Positions 34,249-42,749 are shown, numbered from the stretch's first letter. The stretch: DNA of 64,000 nucleotides from Phaeobacter cretensis (GCF_047372505.1 NZ_JBKBEU010000001.1:806001-870000), one strand, 5' to 3'. A program made the numbers and translations. Notes: generated by a model not told the origin, from the sequence alone.

Positions 34249-35667
34249 ATGACACAGACACCCGGTTCAGCCAATCCGCCCAGCCTTCGCCCAGACCTAG
34301 CCCCCAAGCCACGGCTTGGCGATGCCCCGCGTGATGGGCAGCCGACCCTTGGGATGGTCTCACTGGGCTGCCCAAAGGCATTGGTGGACAGCGAGCGGAT
34401 CCTGACCCGCCTGCGTGCAGAAGGCTATGGCGTATCGCCTGACTATTCGGGTGCGGATGCAGTTATCGTGAATACTTGCGGCTTTCTGGACAGCGCCAAG
34501 GCCGAGAGCCTGGAGGCCATCGGTGAAGCCCTAAAGGAAAACGGCAAGGTTATTGTCACTGGCTGTCTGGGGGCGGAACCGGACTATATCCGGGAACATC
34601 ATCCGCGCATTTTGGCCGTCACCGGCCCGCATCAGTATGAACAGGTGCTGGACGCCGTCCACGCCGCCGTACCGCCCTCACCAAACCCCTATGTCGATCT
34701 GCTACCCGCAGCTGGCGTAAAGCTGACCCCGCGCCACTTCAGCTATCTGAAAATCTCGGAAGGCTGCAATCACAAGTGCAAATTCTGCATTATCCCCGAT
34801 ATGCGCGGAAAGCTGGCGTCGCGTCCGGCTCATGCCGTTCTTCGCGAGGCCGAGAAACTGGTCGACGCGGGCGTACGCGAACTGCTGGTGATTTCACAGG
34901 ATACCTCCGCCTATGGGTTGGATCGCAAATATGACGTCAACCCTTGGAAAGATGGCGAAGTCCGCAGCCACATACAGGATCTTAGCCGCGAATTGGGCAA
35001 GCTGGGCCCTGCAGACGAACTTTGGGTGCGACTGCATTATGTCTACCCTTACCCCCATGTTCGCGAATTAATCCCGCTGATGGCGGATCCGGACAATGCT
35101 CTCCTGCCCTATCTGGACATCCCCTTCCAGCACGCACATCCGGATGTGTTGCGGCGCATGGCGCGCCCGGCCGCCGCGGCAAAGACACTGGATGAAATCC
35201 GCGCTTGGCGGGAAACCTGCCCTGACATCACCTTGCGGTCGACCTTCATCGTCGGCTTCCCCGGTGAGACGGAAACAGAGTTTCAGCACTTGCTGGACTG
35301 GATGGACGAGGCGCAGCTGGATCGAATTGGCTGCTTCAAATATGAAAACGTTGATGGCGCACGCTCAAACAATCTGCCGGACCACCTGCCCGAAGAGGTC
35401 AAGCAAGACCGCTGGGAGCGGTTCATGGAAAAGGCACAAGCCATTTCCGAAGCCAAGCTGGAGGCCAAGGTTGGTCAAACCGTTCAGGCTATTGTAGACG
35501 ACATCGATGAGGACGGCATTGCCACCTGCCGCACCAAGGCCGACGCGCCGGAAATCGACGGCAACCTGTTCATAGATGAAGACACTGACGGCTTGCAGGT
35601 TGGTGAACTGGTCACCGTAGAAGTTGATGAGGCCGGGGACTATGATCTGTGGGGGCGGCTCCGCTAA
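34249..35667 (+). CDS. rimO: Ribosomal protein S12 methylthiotransferase RimO
   Basis: RimO is a radical-SAM enzyme that adds a methylthio group to the conserved Asp of ribosomal protein S12. It is 472 residues long. The N-terminal cluster ligands are C41, C77 and C106. The radical-SAM cluster motif CNHKCKFC lies at 173-180, followed by IIPDMRGK. The C-terminal TRAM domain covers about residues 405-470. The sequence matches RimO rather than MiaB (SLGCPKALVDSER). It has its own terminator downstream. Confidence 0.96.
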   Translation: MTQTPGSANPPSLRPDLAPKPRLGDAPRDGQPTLGMVSLGCPKALVDSERILTRLRAEGYGVSPDYSGADAVIVNTCGFLDSAKAESLEAIGEALKENGKVIVTGCLGAEPDYIREHHPRILAVTGPHQYEQVLDAVHAAVPPSPNPYVDLLPAAGVKLTPRHFSYLKISEGCNHKCKFCIIPDMRGKLASRPAHAVLREAEKLVDAGVRELLVISQDTSAYGLDRKYDVNPWKDGEVRSHIQDLSRELGKLGPADELWVRLHYVYPYPHVRELIPLMADPDNALLPYLDIPFQHAHPDVLRRMARPAAAAKTLDEIRAWRETCPDITLRSTFIVGFPGETETEFQHLLDWMDEAQLDRIGCFKYENVDGARSNNLPDHLPEEVKQDRWERFMEKAQAISEAKLEAKVGQTVQAIVDDIDEDGIATCRTKADAPEIDGNLFIDEDTDGLQVGELVTVEVDEAGDYDLWGRLR

Positions 35668-35697
35668 CGCGTTTCAGCCCAAGACATTTTTGCCATG

Positions 35698-35735
35698 AGA
35701 AGGCGGTTCCTGCTCAGGGCCGCCTTTTGCTTTTT
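35698..35735 (+). terminator. Rho-independent terminator of rimO
   Basis: AAGGCGG pairs with CCGCCTT over a 13-base loop and is followed by TTTTGCTTTTT, 30 bases past the stop. Confidence 0.75.
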
Positions 35736-36053
35736 GAGAGTTGCAAAAGCCACAAAAGCGGACAGGTTGATCCGGCGCCCCAGCGGCGTGCCGCCCACTA
35801 GCCTCGCCAAAGGATGATGTTCAGGTTCACCGTGCCCGATGAACCATATTCCCTGGGGGAAACCTCACTCCATGCGATGGCGGAATGGTGATCGGCCAAG
35901 TATTTCCATGGCTTATATTTTTGTTTTCAAAACAAAAAGCCAGACACGCTCTTTGTGCAGCACCACCACCTATGCAGGTCATCCACATTTGGCTACATAT
36001 ATTTCCGATAGGAAACCTATCATCGATTACCTGAATGACCCCACGAGATTACA
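35736..36053. other. Intergenic region after rimO
   Basis: These bases hold an AT-rich perfect palindrome at 35918-35938 (TTTTTGTTTT, C, then its complement). A weaker dyad, GGTTCA-N10-TGAACC, lies at about 35824-35845. A 72-codon frame on the plus strand across the palindrome has no family features and is not called. The GC content is clearly lower than in the neighbours. Confidence 0.5.
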
Positions 36054-36409
36054 GTGAAAAGACCTGCAGTTACCAAACTTCCGAACCGCTCAGTTAAACC
36101 AATCACCGATGATTTGGACGCTGGAAGAAGCTGGACGGCGCGCCGTCGATGAACACCTGGATCGAATACACCTCTGGGGACGGAGGTATCATCAGCGGCT
36201 GGTGGGACGCCACACCCGACACCTATCACGCCACCTACGCCGCATTGGAATTCGTGCATATGATCGAAGGTCGGATTGTCATCACCCCAGAAGGCAGCAG
36301 CCCGGTAGAGGTTGGCTCCGGCGATGCCTTTGTGATTGAGGCCGATTTCAACGGTGTCCGGGAAATCAAGGAGAAGGTACTGAAACACTTCGCCATTAAA
36401 CCGAAGTAA
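36054..36409 (+). pseudogene. Cupin-domain protein with a one-base frameshift
   Basis: Read from the GTG at 36054, the frame gives a plausible start, VTKLPNRSVKPITDDLDA, and then fails. From 36123 the next frame gives KKLDGAPSMNTWIEYTSGDG and a complete small cupin barrel, with ALEFVHMIEGRIVITPEG and EVGSGDAFVIEADFNGV. One missing T after 36122 (GCT-TGG-AAG-AAG) would join both into about 118 residues of the DUF861 cupin type, usually a cytosolic protein of unknown or sugar/ureide-related function. If only the ORF from the ATG at 36149 is used, an 86-residue truncated cupin remains. Sequence error and true decay cannot be told apart here. Confidence 0.7.
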
Positions 36410-36659
36410 CAAAACTGAGGTGGTCACCAAAGGCCACCTTAACCTTCACCGCTAATCAAATCGAGTTTTGCGGTCCTGGAACTTCACTGACTGAACCGTC
36501 TTGTCGAACCTCGACTCAATCATTCAGCACCCTCTCTTTTCAGATAATAGCCACCAGCCTGCTCTTTCCAACGGCCTGTGACCATCCGCCTCTTTCGTCC
36601 TGCATATCTGAGAATATATGACATAGCAGATCATCCAAATTGGAGGCACCAAACACATC

Positions 36660-37034
36660 ATGCCAACCTCTCAGGACGACACCACCGACATCCTCTACAA
36701 TGGGGATTGCCCGGTTTGCAGTATTGAGATCCGCCACTACGCCAATCTGGCAGAACGGCGGAACTTGCCTCTCAAATTTGATGACCTGAATTCAGACGAT
36801 CTAGCCCAATGGGGTATTGATGCCGACAGCGCCGTGCGGAGGCTGCATGTACGTCATCAAGGGAAAGTGCTGAGCGGCATTCCTGCATTTCTGGTGCTTT
36901 GGGCACAAATGCCGCGCTATCGCTGGGTGGCGCGCATTGTCGGCCTGCCGGGTCTGCGCCAGCTTGCCTCCGGCCTATACGACTACCTGTTGGCGCCGAT
37001 GCTCTATCGCTGGCATCGCCTGCGTCAGAAGTGA
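36660..37034 (+). CDS. DCC-family thiol-disulfide oxidoreductase (DUF393)
   Basis: This is a 124-residue protein with the DCC motif as YNGDCPVCSIEIRHY at about residues 13-27. The CPVC pair resembles a thioredoxin-type active site. The C-terminal part (ARIVGLPGLRQLASGLYDYL) is the family's second half. Members are predicted to be redox-active; the partner is unknown. GGAGG lies 12 bases before the start. Single gene. Confidence 0.88.
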   Translation: MPTSQDDTTDILYNGDCPVCSIEIRHYANLAERRNLPLKFDDLNSDDLAQWGIDADSAVRRLHVRHQGKVLSGIPAFLVLWAQMPRYRWVARIVGLPGLRQLASGLYDYLLAPMLYRWHRLRQK

Positions 37035-37102
37035 TAGCTCCGGCGAATCAACTGCCTCACTCCAGTCTTCTGGTGTGACGCAGTCTATACAATAGATGCC
37101 GC

Positions 37103-37366
37103 TTAAGCCCTGTCTTCATTAAGATAGGCCAGTAGGTCGCGGTTCCGGCAAAAGTCTGGAGCGTCAGTACCGGGCCGCTGGCCTTTGTCCAACCATTTGT
37201 GGCAGGCCCCAACGCCGCTGCACCGCGTGCAGCGCAAAACTGCCTCACTGATCTCGTCAAATCGCAAACGACCTGAGATCGCCTCGTCCTGTAGGTCCAG
37301 ACCCACGGTTTCCGCCATGCAATCAAACAGGGTAGCATGGGTTTTTAGATCGGCTTGGGCTGTCAT
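37103..37366 (-). CDS. DUF6455-family cysteine-rich protein
   Basis: This small cytosolic protein has 87 residues from the ATG at 37366, or 95 if the ATG at 37390 is used. It has a conserved cysteine set, RCTRCSGVGACHKWL and later DFCRNRDLL, that defines the family, probably for metal binding. It is common in Rhodobacteraceae and of unknown role. Convergent with the DCC gene. Confidence 0.75.
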   Translation of the reverse strand: MTAQADLKTHATLFDCMAETVGLDLQDEAISGRLRFDEISEAVLRCTRCSGVGACHKWLDKGQRPGTDAPDFCRNRDLLAYLNEDRA

Positions 37367-37452
37367 CGCGCTCTCCCCTGAAACATTCATTCAAGGAGCA
37401 GCTTAGCGGCCTATTAGGAGTTGCGATTTGATGCAGGTCAAACCTCGGCAAT

Positions 37453-37845
37453 TCAATCGGAGCGTTGGTCCCCTGGCTCCAGATAGGCGCGGACTGCATC
37501 CTGAACCCGGCGAAACCGGTCACCGCCCAATTTTTTGCCACCATACCAGCGGGTGACGATGATGACGTGATCACGCAGCCCCTCACGTTCCATCATGCGC
37601 AGGATCACCATGCCTGCACCGCTTTCGCCATCATCGGCCTTAAGCCCACCAGTGGGCAATTGCGCAGCCCAGGTGTTATGTGTTGCCTTTGCATAGCTGC
37701 GGTCAGACTTCAGCGCTGCGAGCACCGCGTCGATCTCCTGACGGCTGGTGACCTGTGCACCGCTGACAGCATAGCGTGAGCCGCGGTCGGTCAGCACCAC
37801 GCCCAACTGCCTCAATGTGGCGACGGCCTGCTCTGGATTGGTCAA
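37453..37845 (-). CDS. IMPACT/YigZ-family (UPF0029) protein
   Basis: This 130-residue protein carries the UPF0029 N-terminal domain, recognised by SYAKATHNTWAAQL, DDGESGAGMVILRMM and VTRWYGGKKLGGDRF. The family is linked to translation control in eukaryotes and has no clear role in bacteria. It lacks the C-terminal domain found in YigZ, so it is the short form. It overlaps the upstream M48 gene by four bases (ATGA) and is probably coupled to it. Confidence 0.87.
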   Translation of the reverse strand: MTNPEQAVATLRQLGVVLTDRGSRYAVSGAQVTSRQEIDAVLAALKSDRSYAKATHNTWAAQLPTGGLKADDGESGAGMVILRMMEREGLRDHVIIVTRWYGGKKLGGDRFRRVQDAVRAYLEPGDQRSD

Positions 37846-38567
37846 TTCAGATTGTATTTCTGGATGGTTTGGTTCACCACCCGCACCCGGTCCGGGTTCG
37901 CAGGATGGCTGCCCAGAAAGCGATCACCGGGATCCGGTAGCCGGTTGAAAAACTTAACGCCGACGCTGGGGCGGTACCCGGCCTTATGGGTGATAATTGT
38001 ACCCAGTTCATCCGCTTCCAGTTCGAAGGTCTTGGAATAGGTGCGTGCGCCCACTGCCGCACCGAGATCCTGGGCACGCGCGACATCTGCGGCACTGGCG
38101 CCCGAAACACTGGCAAGCCCTGCCAGCAGAATTGAGCCTGCGATTGCGCTTTGCTGTTTGCGTGCCAGGTGGCCACGAATATGATGCGCAGCCTCATGCG
38201 ACATCACAAAGGCCAATTCATCCCGATTGGCGATCTGGCCTAGCATCCGCTGAGTGAAGGTAATCACAGGCCGACCGGACCGGTCCTGACTTTGATAGGC
38301 ATTTGGCGGCGCGTTGGGGTTGGGATCAATCCGGATCAGGAAATCACAGTTCAAGCCTTGTGTCCTCGCCCGGCATTCACGTTCAGAGACCGGCTCGACC
38401 AAACGGGTTACTGAGGCAAAGGCATTACGCCCCTCGGTCGGAGACATGCCCCGCGCCTTCGGGCCCGTTGGTTGCGATACTGGGGCCGGTCCTGGATCAA
38501 CTACGACGTCACAGGCCGCAAGACCCATCGCGACCGCACATCCCATCCACAGCAACAACCGGCGCAT
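37842..38567 (-). CDS. M48-family metalloprotease, lipoprotein
   Basis: This is a 241-residue zinc endopeptidase of the envelope. The lipobox LAAC at C19 marks it as a lipoprotein, probably in the periplasm. The zinc motif HEAAH lies at 124-128, and the third ligand is likely the Glu in FELEADELG. The peptidase core matches BepA/YcaL-like enzymes that act in outer-membrane protein quality control, but the TPR domain of BepA is absent. First gene of a two-gene unit with the IMPACT-type gene. Confidence 0.9.
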   Translation of the reverse strand: MRRLLLWMGCAVAMGLAACDVVVDPGPAPVSQPTGPKARGMSPTEGRNAFASVTRLVEPVSERECRARTQGLNCDFLIRIDPNPNAPPNAYQSQDRSGRPVITFTQRMLGQIANRDELAFVMSHEAAHHIRGHLARKQQSAIAGSILLAGLASVSGASAADVARAQDLGAAVGARTYSKTFELEADELGTIITHKAGYRPSVGVKFFNRLPDPGDRFLGSHPANPDRVRVVNQTIQKYNLN

Positions 38568-38716
38568 GACATCTCCTTTGCTTTGCCAGTGCTATCCTAC
38601 TGTGACAGCCAACCCGGGATCAATCGCAAGTCGCCGATAAAGCTGCAATGTATCGCAAGAATACGTGATGCGACAAAGCCTTGTCAGCGCGGGTGGCACA
38701 GTGGCAAGCTGGGAGT

Positions 38717-38971
38717 ATGTTTACCATCGAACATGAATTTGACGCCACAGTCGTAACCCTCGTCGATGACGAGGCCGCCCAGTTGATGGAAGATGTCTCC
38801 ATCAATATTTTCACCGAATGTATCACGGTTGAGCAATTGGATCCGCGCACTGACCGGGTTCAAAAGATCACCTTGTCCCACAGTCAGGTGCGTGACCTTG
38901 CCGCCGCACTGGACCTACCCGAAGGCGTCTACCGCTTCACCGAAGACGATGAGCCAGAGGCCGAAAACTGA
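38717..38971 (+). CDS. Small acidic conserved protein
   Basis: This is an 84-residue acidic protein (MFTIEHEFDATVVTLVDDEA) with a predicted alpha/beta fold, a run of Thr/Asp near the start and a strongly acidic tail, FTEDDEPEAEN. I do not recognise a characterised family, though similar short proteins occur in Rhodobacteraceae. The ATG at 38717 gives the natural beginning; a TTG at 38681 would add 12 residues. No signal peptide. Confidence 0.65.
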   Translation: MFTIEHEFDATVVTLVDDEAAQLMEDVSINIFTECITVEQLDPRTDRVQKITLSHSQVRDLAAALDLPEGVYRFTEDDEPEAEN

Positions 38972-39212
38972 TCGGACAAAGCCATGGCCTGTCGAGATCC
39001 TATGGAGACGGCGTCAGGGATACCTGACCGAGAGATGCCTACCGGCGATCGGCAAAGACCTTGTTCCGTGCCGTTGCCCCACGTTGCAGCGCCAGATCGG
39101 ACGGCGCGATCGGCATGGCACTGGCTAAAAGTACCTGAACAGCTACGTTTGCCTTACCGTTCACAGGTGCAACCGTTACCGTAATCTTTAACATCGCACC
39201 CCCGCGTGCCCC
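38972..39212. other. Intergenic region with no gene recognised
   Basis: This stretch has short frames on both strands, none with family features or a ribosome site. No RNA or terminator was found. Confidence 0.35.
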
Positions 39213-39452
39213 TTATCGCTTCAACGGGGCTAACAGCATACGGGTGGCTGTCGGCGTGACGCGCACAGCAATCTCCGCTCGGTCAACGGCCAGATAACTC
39301 AGATCAAGAAGGTCTTTTTGCTTTGGACTGACCATATCGAAGTGATGGCGTGAATTGTCGGCAAAATCCATAGACTTTGCCAAGCCGTACAGGATATTTC
39401 CTGCACAACACCTCGCATTTGGGTCCAGCTTCCGCCAGCCTTTTGCCAGCAT
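39213..39452 (-). CDS. Possible small protein, unknown
   Basis: From the ATG at 39452 the minus frame encodes 79 residues (MLAKGWRKLDPNARCCAGNI at the start), mostly helical and with two cysteines. The frame is open further upstream to 39611, but that part lies antisense to the nitroreductase gene start and is less likely to be coding. I know no relative. It could equally be chance or the remnant of a longer gene. Confidence 0.3.
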   Translation of the reverse strand: MLAKGWRKLDPNARCCAGNILYGLAKSMDFADNSRHHFDMVSPKQKDLLDLSYLAVDRAEIAVRVTPTATRMLLAPLKR

Positions 39453-39544
39453 TGAGCAAACAATTGTTGCTGGTGGCTCCGTTCCCCCTTGAAATCCCGC
39501 GCTGCCCTGCCGACATGGGCGATAGATGTAAAAAGGTTTCACAT

Positions 39545-40123
39545 ATGCCCCCTCGCAATGATGCTGCCCTGGAGTTTCTTTTGTCGCGCCGGTCACGGCC
39601 GGCGAAGACATTGGTGGCTCCTGCCCCGAACCGTGACGAGCTGATGCCGTTGCTCACCGCCGCTTCGCGAACACCGGATCACGGCAAGCTGGAGCCTTGG
39701 CGCTTCATCGTGGTTGAAAAACCCGCGATGGCCCGATTGGCGAGCATCACCACCAAGGCCGGTGAACGTCTGGGCAAATCACCCGAGGATATCGTCAAAG
39801 GGCGCAGCCAGTTCGAGCTGGGCCAGTTGGCCGTTGTCGTGGTTGAGGTCCAGCAATCCAGCCCCAAGATTCCTGCCATTGAGCAGACTTATTCAGCCGG
39901 AGCCGTTTGTCTGGCACTTCTAAACGCAGCCCTTGCAGCCGGTTGGGGGGCCAACTGGCTGTCGGGCTGGGTCAGCCATGATGCTACGTTCTGCGCCGAG
40001 GCCTTTGACCTGCAGCCTCATGAACGTATTGCGGGCCTGATCCATATTGCAACTGAGTCCACCCCCCCTCCTGAACGGCCCCGTCCCGACCTGGCGGCGC
40101 TGACGACCTGGGTCGACAAATGA
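39545..40123 (+). CDS. Nitroreductase-family protein
   Basis: This is an FMN-dependent oxidoreductase of 192 residues. It shows RRSRPAKTLVAPAPNRDEL, then LLTAASRTPDHGKLEPWRFI, the typical N-terminal FMN-binding block. SAGAVCLALLNAALAAGWGA and the C-terminal HIATESTPPPERPRPD follow. This is the YdjA/TdsD-like short form. Physiological substrates are not predictable. The ATG at 39545 is preferred. Its stop overlaps the next gene's start by four bases. Confidence 0.9.
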   Translation: MPPRNDAALEFLLSRRSRPAKTLVAPAPNRDELMPLLTAASRTPDHGKLEPWRFIVVEKPAMARLASITTKAGERLGKSPEDIVKGRSQFELGQLAVVVVEVQQSSPKIPAIEQTYSAGAVCLALLNAALAAGWGANWLSGWVSHDATFCAEAFDLQPHERIAGLIHIATESTPPPERPRPDLAALTTWVDK

Positions 40124-40812
40124 TTCTGACCGATTTTACAAAAGCCCTGAGCCAGATTGGCGACCCCCGGTTTCGCCGGGTGCTGTTCCTCGGCGTGGGA
40201 TTGACCATTGCTCTTTTGGTGGTCACCTACGCGGCGTTTCTGGCTCTGATCCAATGGTTGGTTGGCCCTGATGCCACGCTACCGCTAATCGGACCTGTGA
40301 CCTGGGTCGATGATCTACTGTCGATCACCTCGCTGGTGCTGATGCTGGTACTGTCGGTTTTCCTGATGGTGCCAGTAGCATCGGCGATCACATCCATGTT
40401 TCTGGATGAGGTCGCTCAGGCAGTGGAAGATCGGCACTATCCGGGTCTTTCTCCGGCCACAAAGACGCCCTTCTGGGACAGCGTCCGCGATACCATCAAC
40501 TTTCTCGGCGTTCTGGTGCTCACAAACCTACTGGCGTTGGTCCTTTACCTGGTGTTTGCCCCCTTTGCGCTGTTCATATTCTGGGGCCTCAACGGGTTTC
40601 TGCTCGGCAGAGAGTATTTCACACTCGTCTCCGCACGCCGCTTAGGCTTGCCCGAAGCAAAGCGTCTGCGCCGCAAGCATTTAGGCACAATCTGGATGGC
40701 AGGTGTGCTGATGGCGATGCCACTGTCCATCCCACTTGTGAATCTGGTGATCCCAATTATCGGCGCGGCGACCTTTACCCATCTGTTTCACCGCCTGACC
40801 CGAGATCAGTAA
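40120..40812 (+). CDS. EI24-domain (CysZ-like) membrane protein
   Basis: This is a 230-residue inner-membrane protein with about four to six helices and the EI24 pattern, VASAITSMFLDEVAQAVEDR and LNGFLLGREYFTLVSARRLG. CysZ of enterics transports sulfate, but most alphaproteobacterial members are uncharacterised. It is coupled to the nitroreductase gene by an ATGA overlap. Confidence 0.87.
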   Translation: MILTDFTKALSQIGDPRFRRVLFLGVGLTIALLVVTYAAFLALIQWLVGPDATLPLIGPVTWVDDLLSITSLVLMLVLSVFLMVPVASAITSMFLDEVAQAVEDRHYPGLSPATKTPFWDSVRDTINFLGVLVLTNLLALVLYLVFAPFALFIFWGLNGFLLGREYFTLVSARRLGLPEAKRLRRKHLGTIWMAGVLMAMPLSIPLVNLVIPIIGAATFTHLFHRLTRDQ

Positions 40813-40845
40813 CGATCCTCTGGCCATTTTCTATCCACAGACACA

Positions 40846-40872
40846 AACAGGCGGGACATTTGCCCGCCTGTT
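40846..40872. terminator. Hairpin between EI24 and DUF1467 genes
   Basis: AACAGGCGGG pairs with CCCGCCTGTT around a seven-base loop. It lies between two convergent genes and probably ends both, though the T runs are short. Confidence 0.65.
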
Positions 40873-40899
40873 CCAGATACCATCATTCACCAACTCAAG

Positions 40900-41175
40900 T
40901 TACTCTGGGTCCGGAAGCCGATCGAGCCAATCGAAATCATTCACAGTGATCCAGCCACTGAGGATGATCGTGGCGATAATTCCCCAGATGACAGCTGAAA
41001 CAATCGTGGTAATCACCGCTTTCTGCTTCAGATAGTGATGTTCCGGCGCGCCTGCATGGGTGCCGGGGACGATCTCTCCGCGATCACCTTGGGTCTGGAT
41101 GCGGATCGGGATCACGATCAGAAAGGTCATGAACCAGATCACCGCATAGAGAACCAAACCGGATGTAATGCCCAT
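40900..41175 (-). CDS. DUF1467-family membrane protein
   Basis: This 91-residue protein has two membrane helices (LVLYAVIWFMTFLIVIPIRI and AVITTIVSAVIWGIIATIIL), separated by a loop that ends PEHHYLKQK. The family is small and mostly alphaproteobacterial, with no known role. It follows the epimerase gene on the same strand after a 57-bp gap, a pairing that I believe is common in this group. Confidence 0.85.
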   Translation of the reverse strand: MGITSGLVLYAVIWFMTFLIVIPIRIQTQGDRGEIVPGTHAGAPEHHYLKQKAVITTIVSAVIWGIIATIILSGWITVNDFDWLDRLPDPE

Positions 41176-41232
41176 GTTAGCCGTCCTTCTTCTGCCACTG
41201 CCCCCTTGCGTAGAGACAAGGGGCAGATAGCG

Positions 41233-41637
41233 TTAAACTTGCTCCAGTTCCACCAGGCAGCCGTTGAAATCCTTTGGATGCAGGAAAAGAACCGGTTTTC
41301 CATGAGCCCCGATCTTTGGTTCGCCCGAACCGAGCACGCGCGCACCTTCGGCCTTCAGCCGGTCGCGGGCCGCAAGGATATCATCAACCTCGTAGCAAAT
41401 GTGGTGAATGCCCCCGGCAGGGTTTTTTTCCAGAAACCCCATGATCGGAGAGTTGTCTCCTAGTGGATAGAGCAGTTCGATCTTGGTGTTGGGCAGTTCG
41501 ATAAACACAACGGTAACACCGTGATCCGGTTCGTCCTGTGGCGCACCAACTTTGGCCCCAAGAGTATTGCGATACTGCGCCGACGCGGCATCAAGGTTGG
41601 GAACGGCGATTGCGACATGGTTGAGGCGGCCAATCAT
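41233..41637 (-). CDS. mce: Methylmalonyl-CoA epimerase
   Basis: This is a glyoxalase-fold metalloenzyme interconverting the two methylmalonyl-CoA epimers. The 134 residues contain LNHVAIAVPNLDAASAQYR, GGIHHICYEVDD and LFLHPKDFNGCLVELEQV. The metal ligands are likely H7, H80 or H81 and the Glu near the end. The start at 41637 is chosen from the family's MIGRLNHVAIAV beginning; a frame to 41754 adds unrelated residues. It works in propionyl-CoA assimilation together with the mutase, whose chaperone meaB is at 12.4 kb. Confidence 0.95.
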   Translation of the reverse strand: MIGRLNHVAIAVPNLDAASAQYRNTLGAKVGAPQDEPDHGVTVVFIELPNTKIELLYPLGDNSPIMGFLEKNPAGGIHHICYEVDDILAARDRLKAEGARVLGSGEPKIGAHGKPVLFLHPKDFNGCLVELEQV

Positions 41638-41797
41638 TTTACGGTCTCCTGAGTGATCTTTTGCTGATGACTTATCAAAGAGGCTGGCCTTACGAGCAAG
41701 TGCGCTAATCCGCGCGGAGAAAATTCCAAAAGAAAACCTCCTTTTTGCATGCATTTAACACGGATAATTCGATTCAACTTCAAGGTGTGCATGATCG

Positions 41798-41812
41798 TTA
41801 ACCGGCTGTTAG
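41798..41812. promoter_or_regulatory. CtrA-type half match upstream of the response regulator
   Basis: TTAA-N7-TTAG matches seven of eight positions of the CtrA consensus TTAA-N7-TTAA. It lies 47 bases before the start of the response regulator at 41859. Confidence 0.35.
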
Positions 41813-41858
41813 CCCCGTTTCCATAGCGTTGAGTCGTATCCAGTAAGGAGCCTTTGTT

Positions 41859-42578
41859 ATGGACGATTCGGAACTGTTCGCTGCCGCCCACCGTTTGCCA
41901 ACCACCAAACGACCTTTGTTGGGGCTGACGATCCTAGTGGTGGAAGACAGCCGATACGCCTGTGAGGCAATGAGATTGCTGTGCTTGCGCAGCGGGGCTA
42001 GGATCCGTCGTGCCGATTGCCTGAAATCTGCCCACCGTCACCTGAAGGTCTACCGGCCTTCCGTCGTAATCGCAGATCTCGGCCTACCCGATGGTTCCGG
42101 TGCTGATCTTATCCGCGCGCTGGCCGAAGCCACTCCACGGGTTGGTGTCATCATTGGTATTTCCGGAGATGAGACCGGTGAAGCGACGGCAATGGAAGCT
42201 GGAGCGGACGGATTTCTTGCCAAACCAATCACCTCACTGGCTGAATTCCAGTCTGCGATCCTTTCTCGGCTGCCTGCTGACCGCCAACTCTCTGGCCCCA
42301 ATGCGCTGACCGACGAAGTGATCCAACCGGATCTGCTGGCCTTCCGGGATGACATGTCTCACGCCGCTGAGGTGCTGAACGAAGCTGAAGAAGGACAGAC
42401 ACTGGACTATGTAGCGCAGTTCCTTGGCGGAGTTGCCCGTAGCGTTGGGGATTCCCATCTGGCCAAGGCTGCATCAGATCTCGCGAATGCCCGCAAGAGC
42501 GGTCAACCAGTGACAGCTGTGGCCGCACGGGTCGCCGGATTGGTGCAAGAACGTCTGAAACAAAAGGTCGCTATCTGA
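41859..42578 (+). CDS. Stand-alone response regulator with uncharacterised helical C-terminal domain
   Basis: This has 239 residues. The receiver domain (about 22-140) has the acidic pair in VVED, the phospho-acceptor D73 in IADLGLP and K122 in FLAKPI. No DNA-binding or enzymatic output domain follows. Instead there are 90 helical residues that include LNEAEEGQTLDYVAQFLGGV and HLAKAASDLANARKSG, which could be a phosphotransfer-like bundle, but no catalytic His motif is obvious. A helical output of this kind suggests protein-protein signalling. The 46-codon membrane peptide gene follows after one base. Confidence 0.85.
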   Translation: MDDSELFAAAHRLPTTKRPLLGLTILVVEDSRYACEAMRLLCLRSGARIRRADCLKSAHRHLKVYRPSVVIADLGLPDGSGADLIRALAEATPRVGVIIGISGDETGEATAMEAGADGFLAKPITSLAEFQSAILSRLPADRQLSGPNALTDEVIQPDLLAFRDDMSHAAEVLNEAEEGQTLDYVAQFLGGVARSVGDSHLAKAASDLANARKSGQPVTAVAARVAGLVQERLKQKVAI

Positions 42579-42579
42579 A

Positions 42580-42720
42580 ATGATCGAAATTGTTCTTATC
42601 GCGTCGGCAACTTTGGGCATTGTCTTATACTTGCAAGTGCGGTTTTCGGCCCGAGAAATACGTCGTAATCGCGACCACAGCGTGGGGTCTCTGGTCATCC
42701 TTGATCCCGGCGACAGCTAA
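42580..42720 (+). CDS. 46-residue single-helix membrane peptide
   Basis: The ATG at 42580 begins one base after the stop of the response regulator. The peptide starts MIEIVLIASATLGIVLYLQV, a clear membrane helix, followed by a basic stretch (REIRRNRDH), as in small single-pass proteins with a cytosolic tail. The tight spacing suggests translational coupling. It is too short for confident gene calling, but codon use is unremarkable and the helix is convincing. Unknown function. Confidence 0.5.
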   Translation: MIEIVLIASATLGIVLYLQVRFSAREIRRNRDHSVGSLVILDPGDS

Positions 42721-42749
42721 CAAGAACCGGTCAATGCGGCTCACATCAG

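Noticed and set aside
35839..36057. 72-codon plus-strand frame
   Set aside because: Runs through the AT palindrome; no family features.
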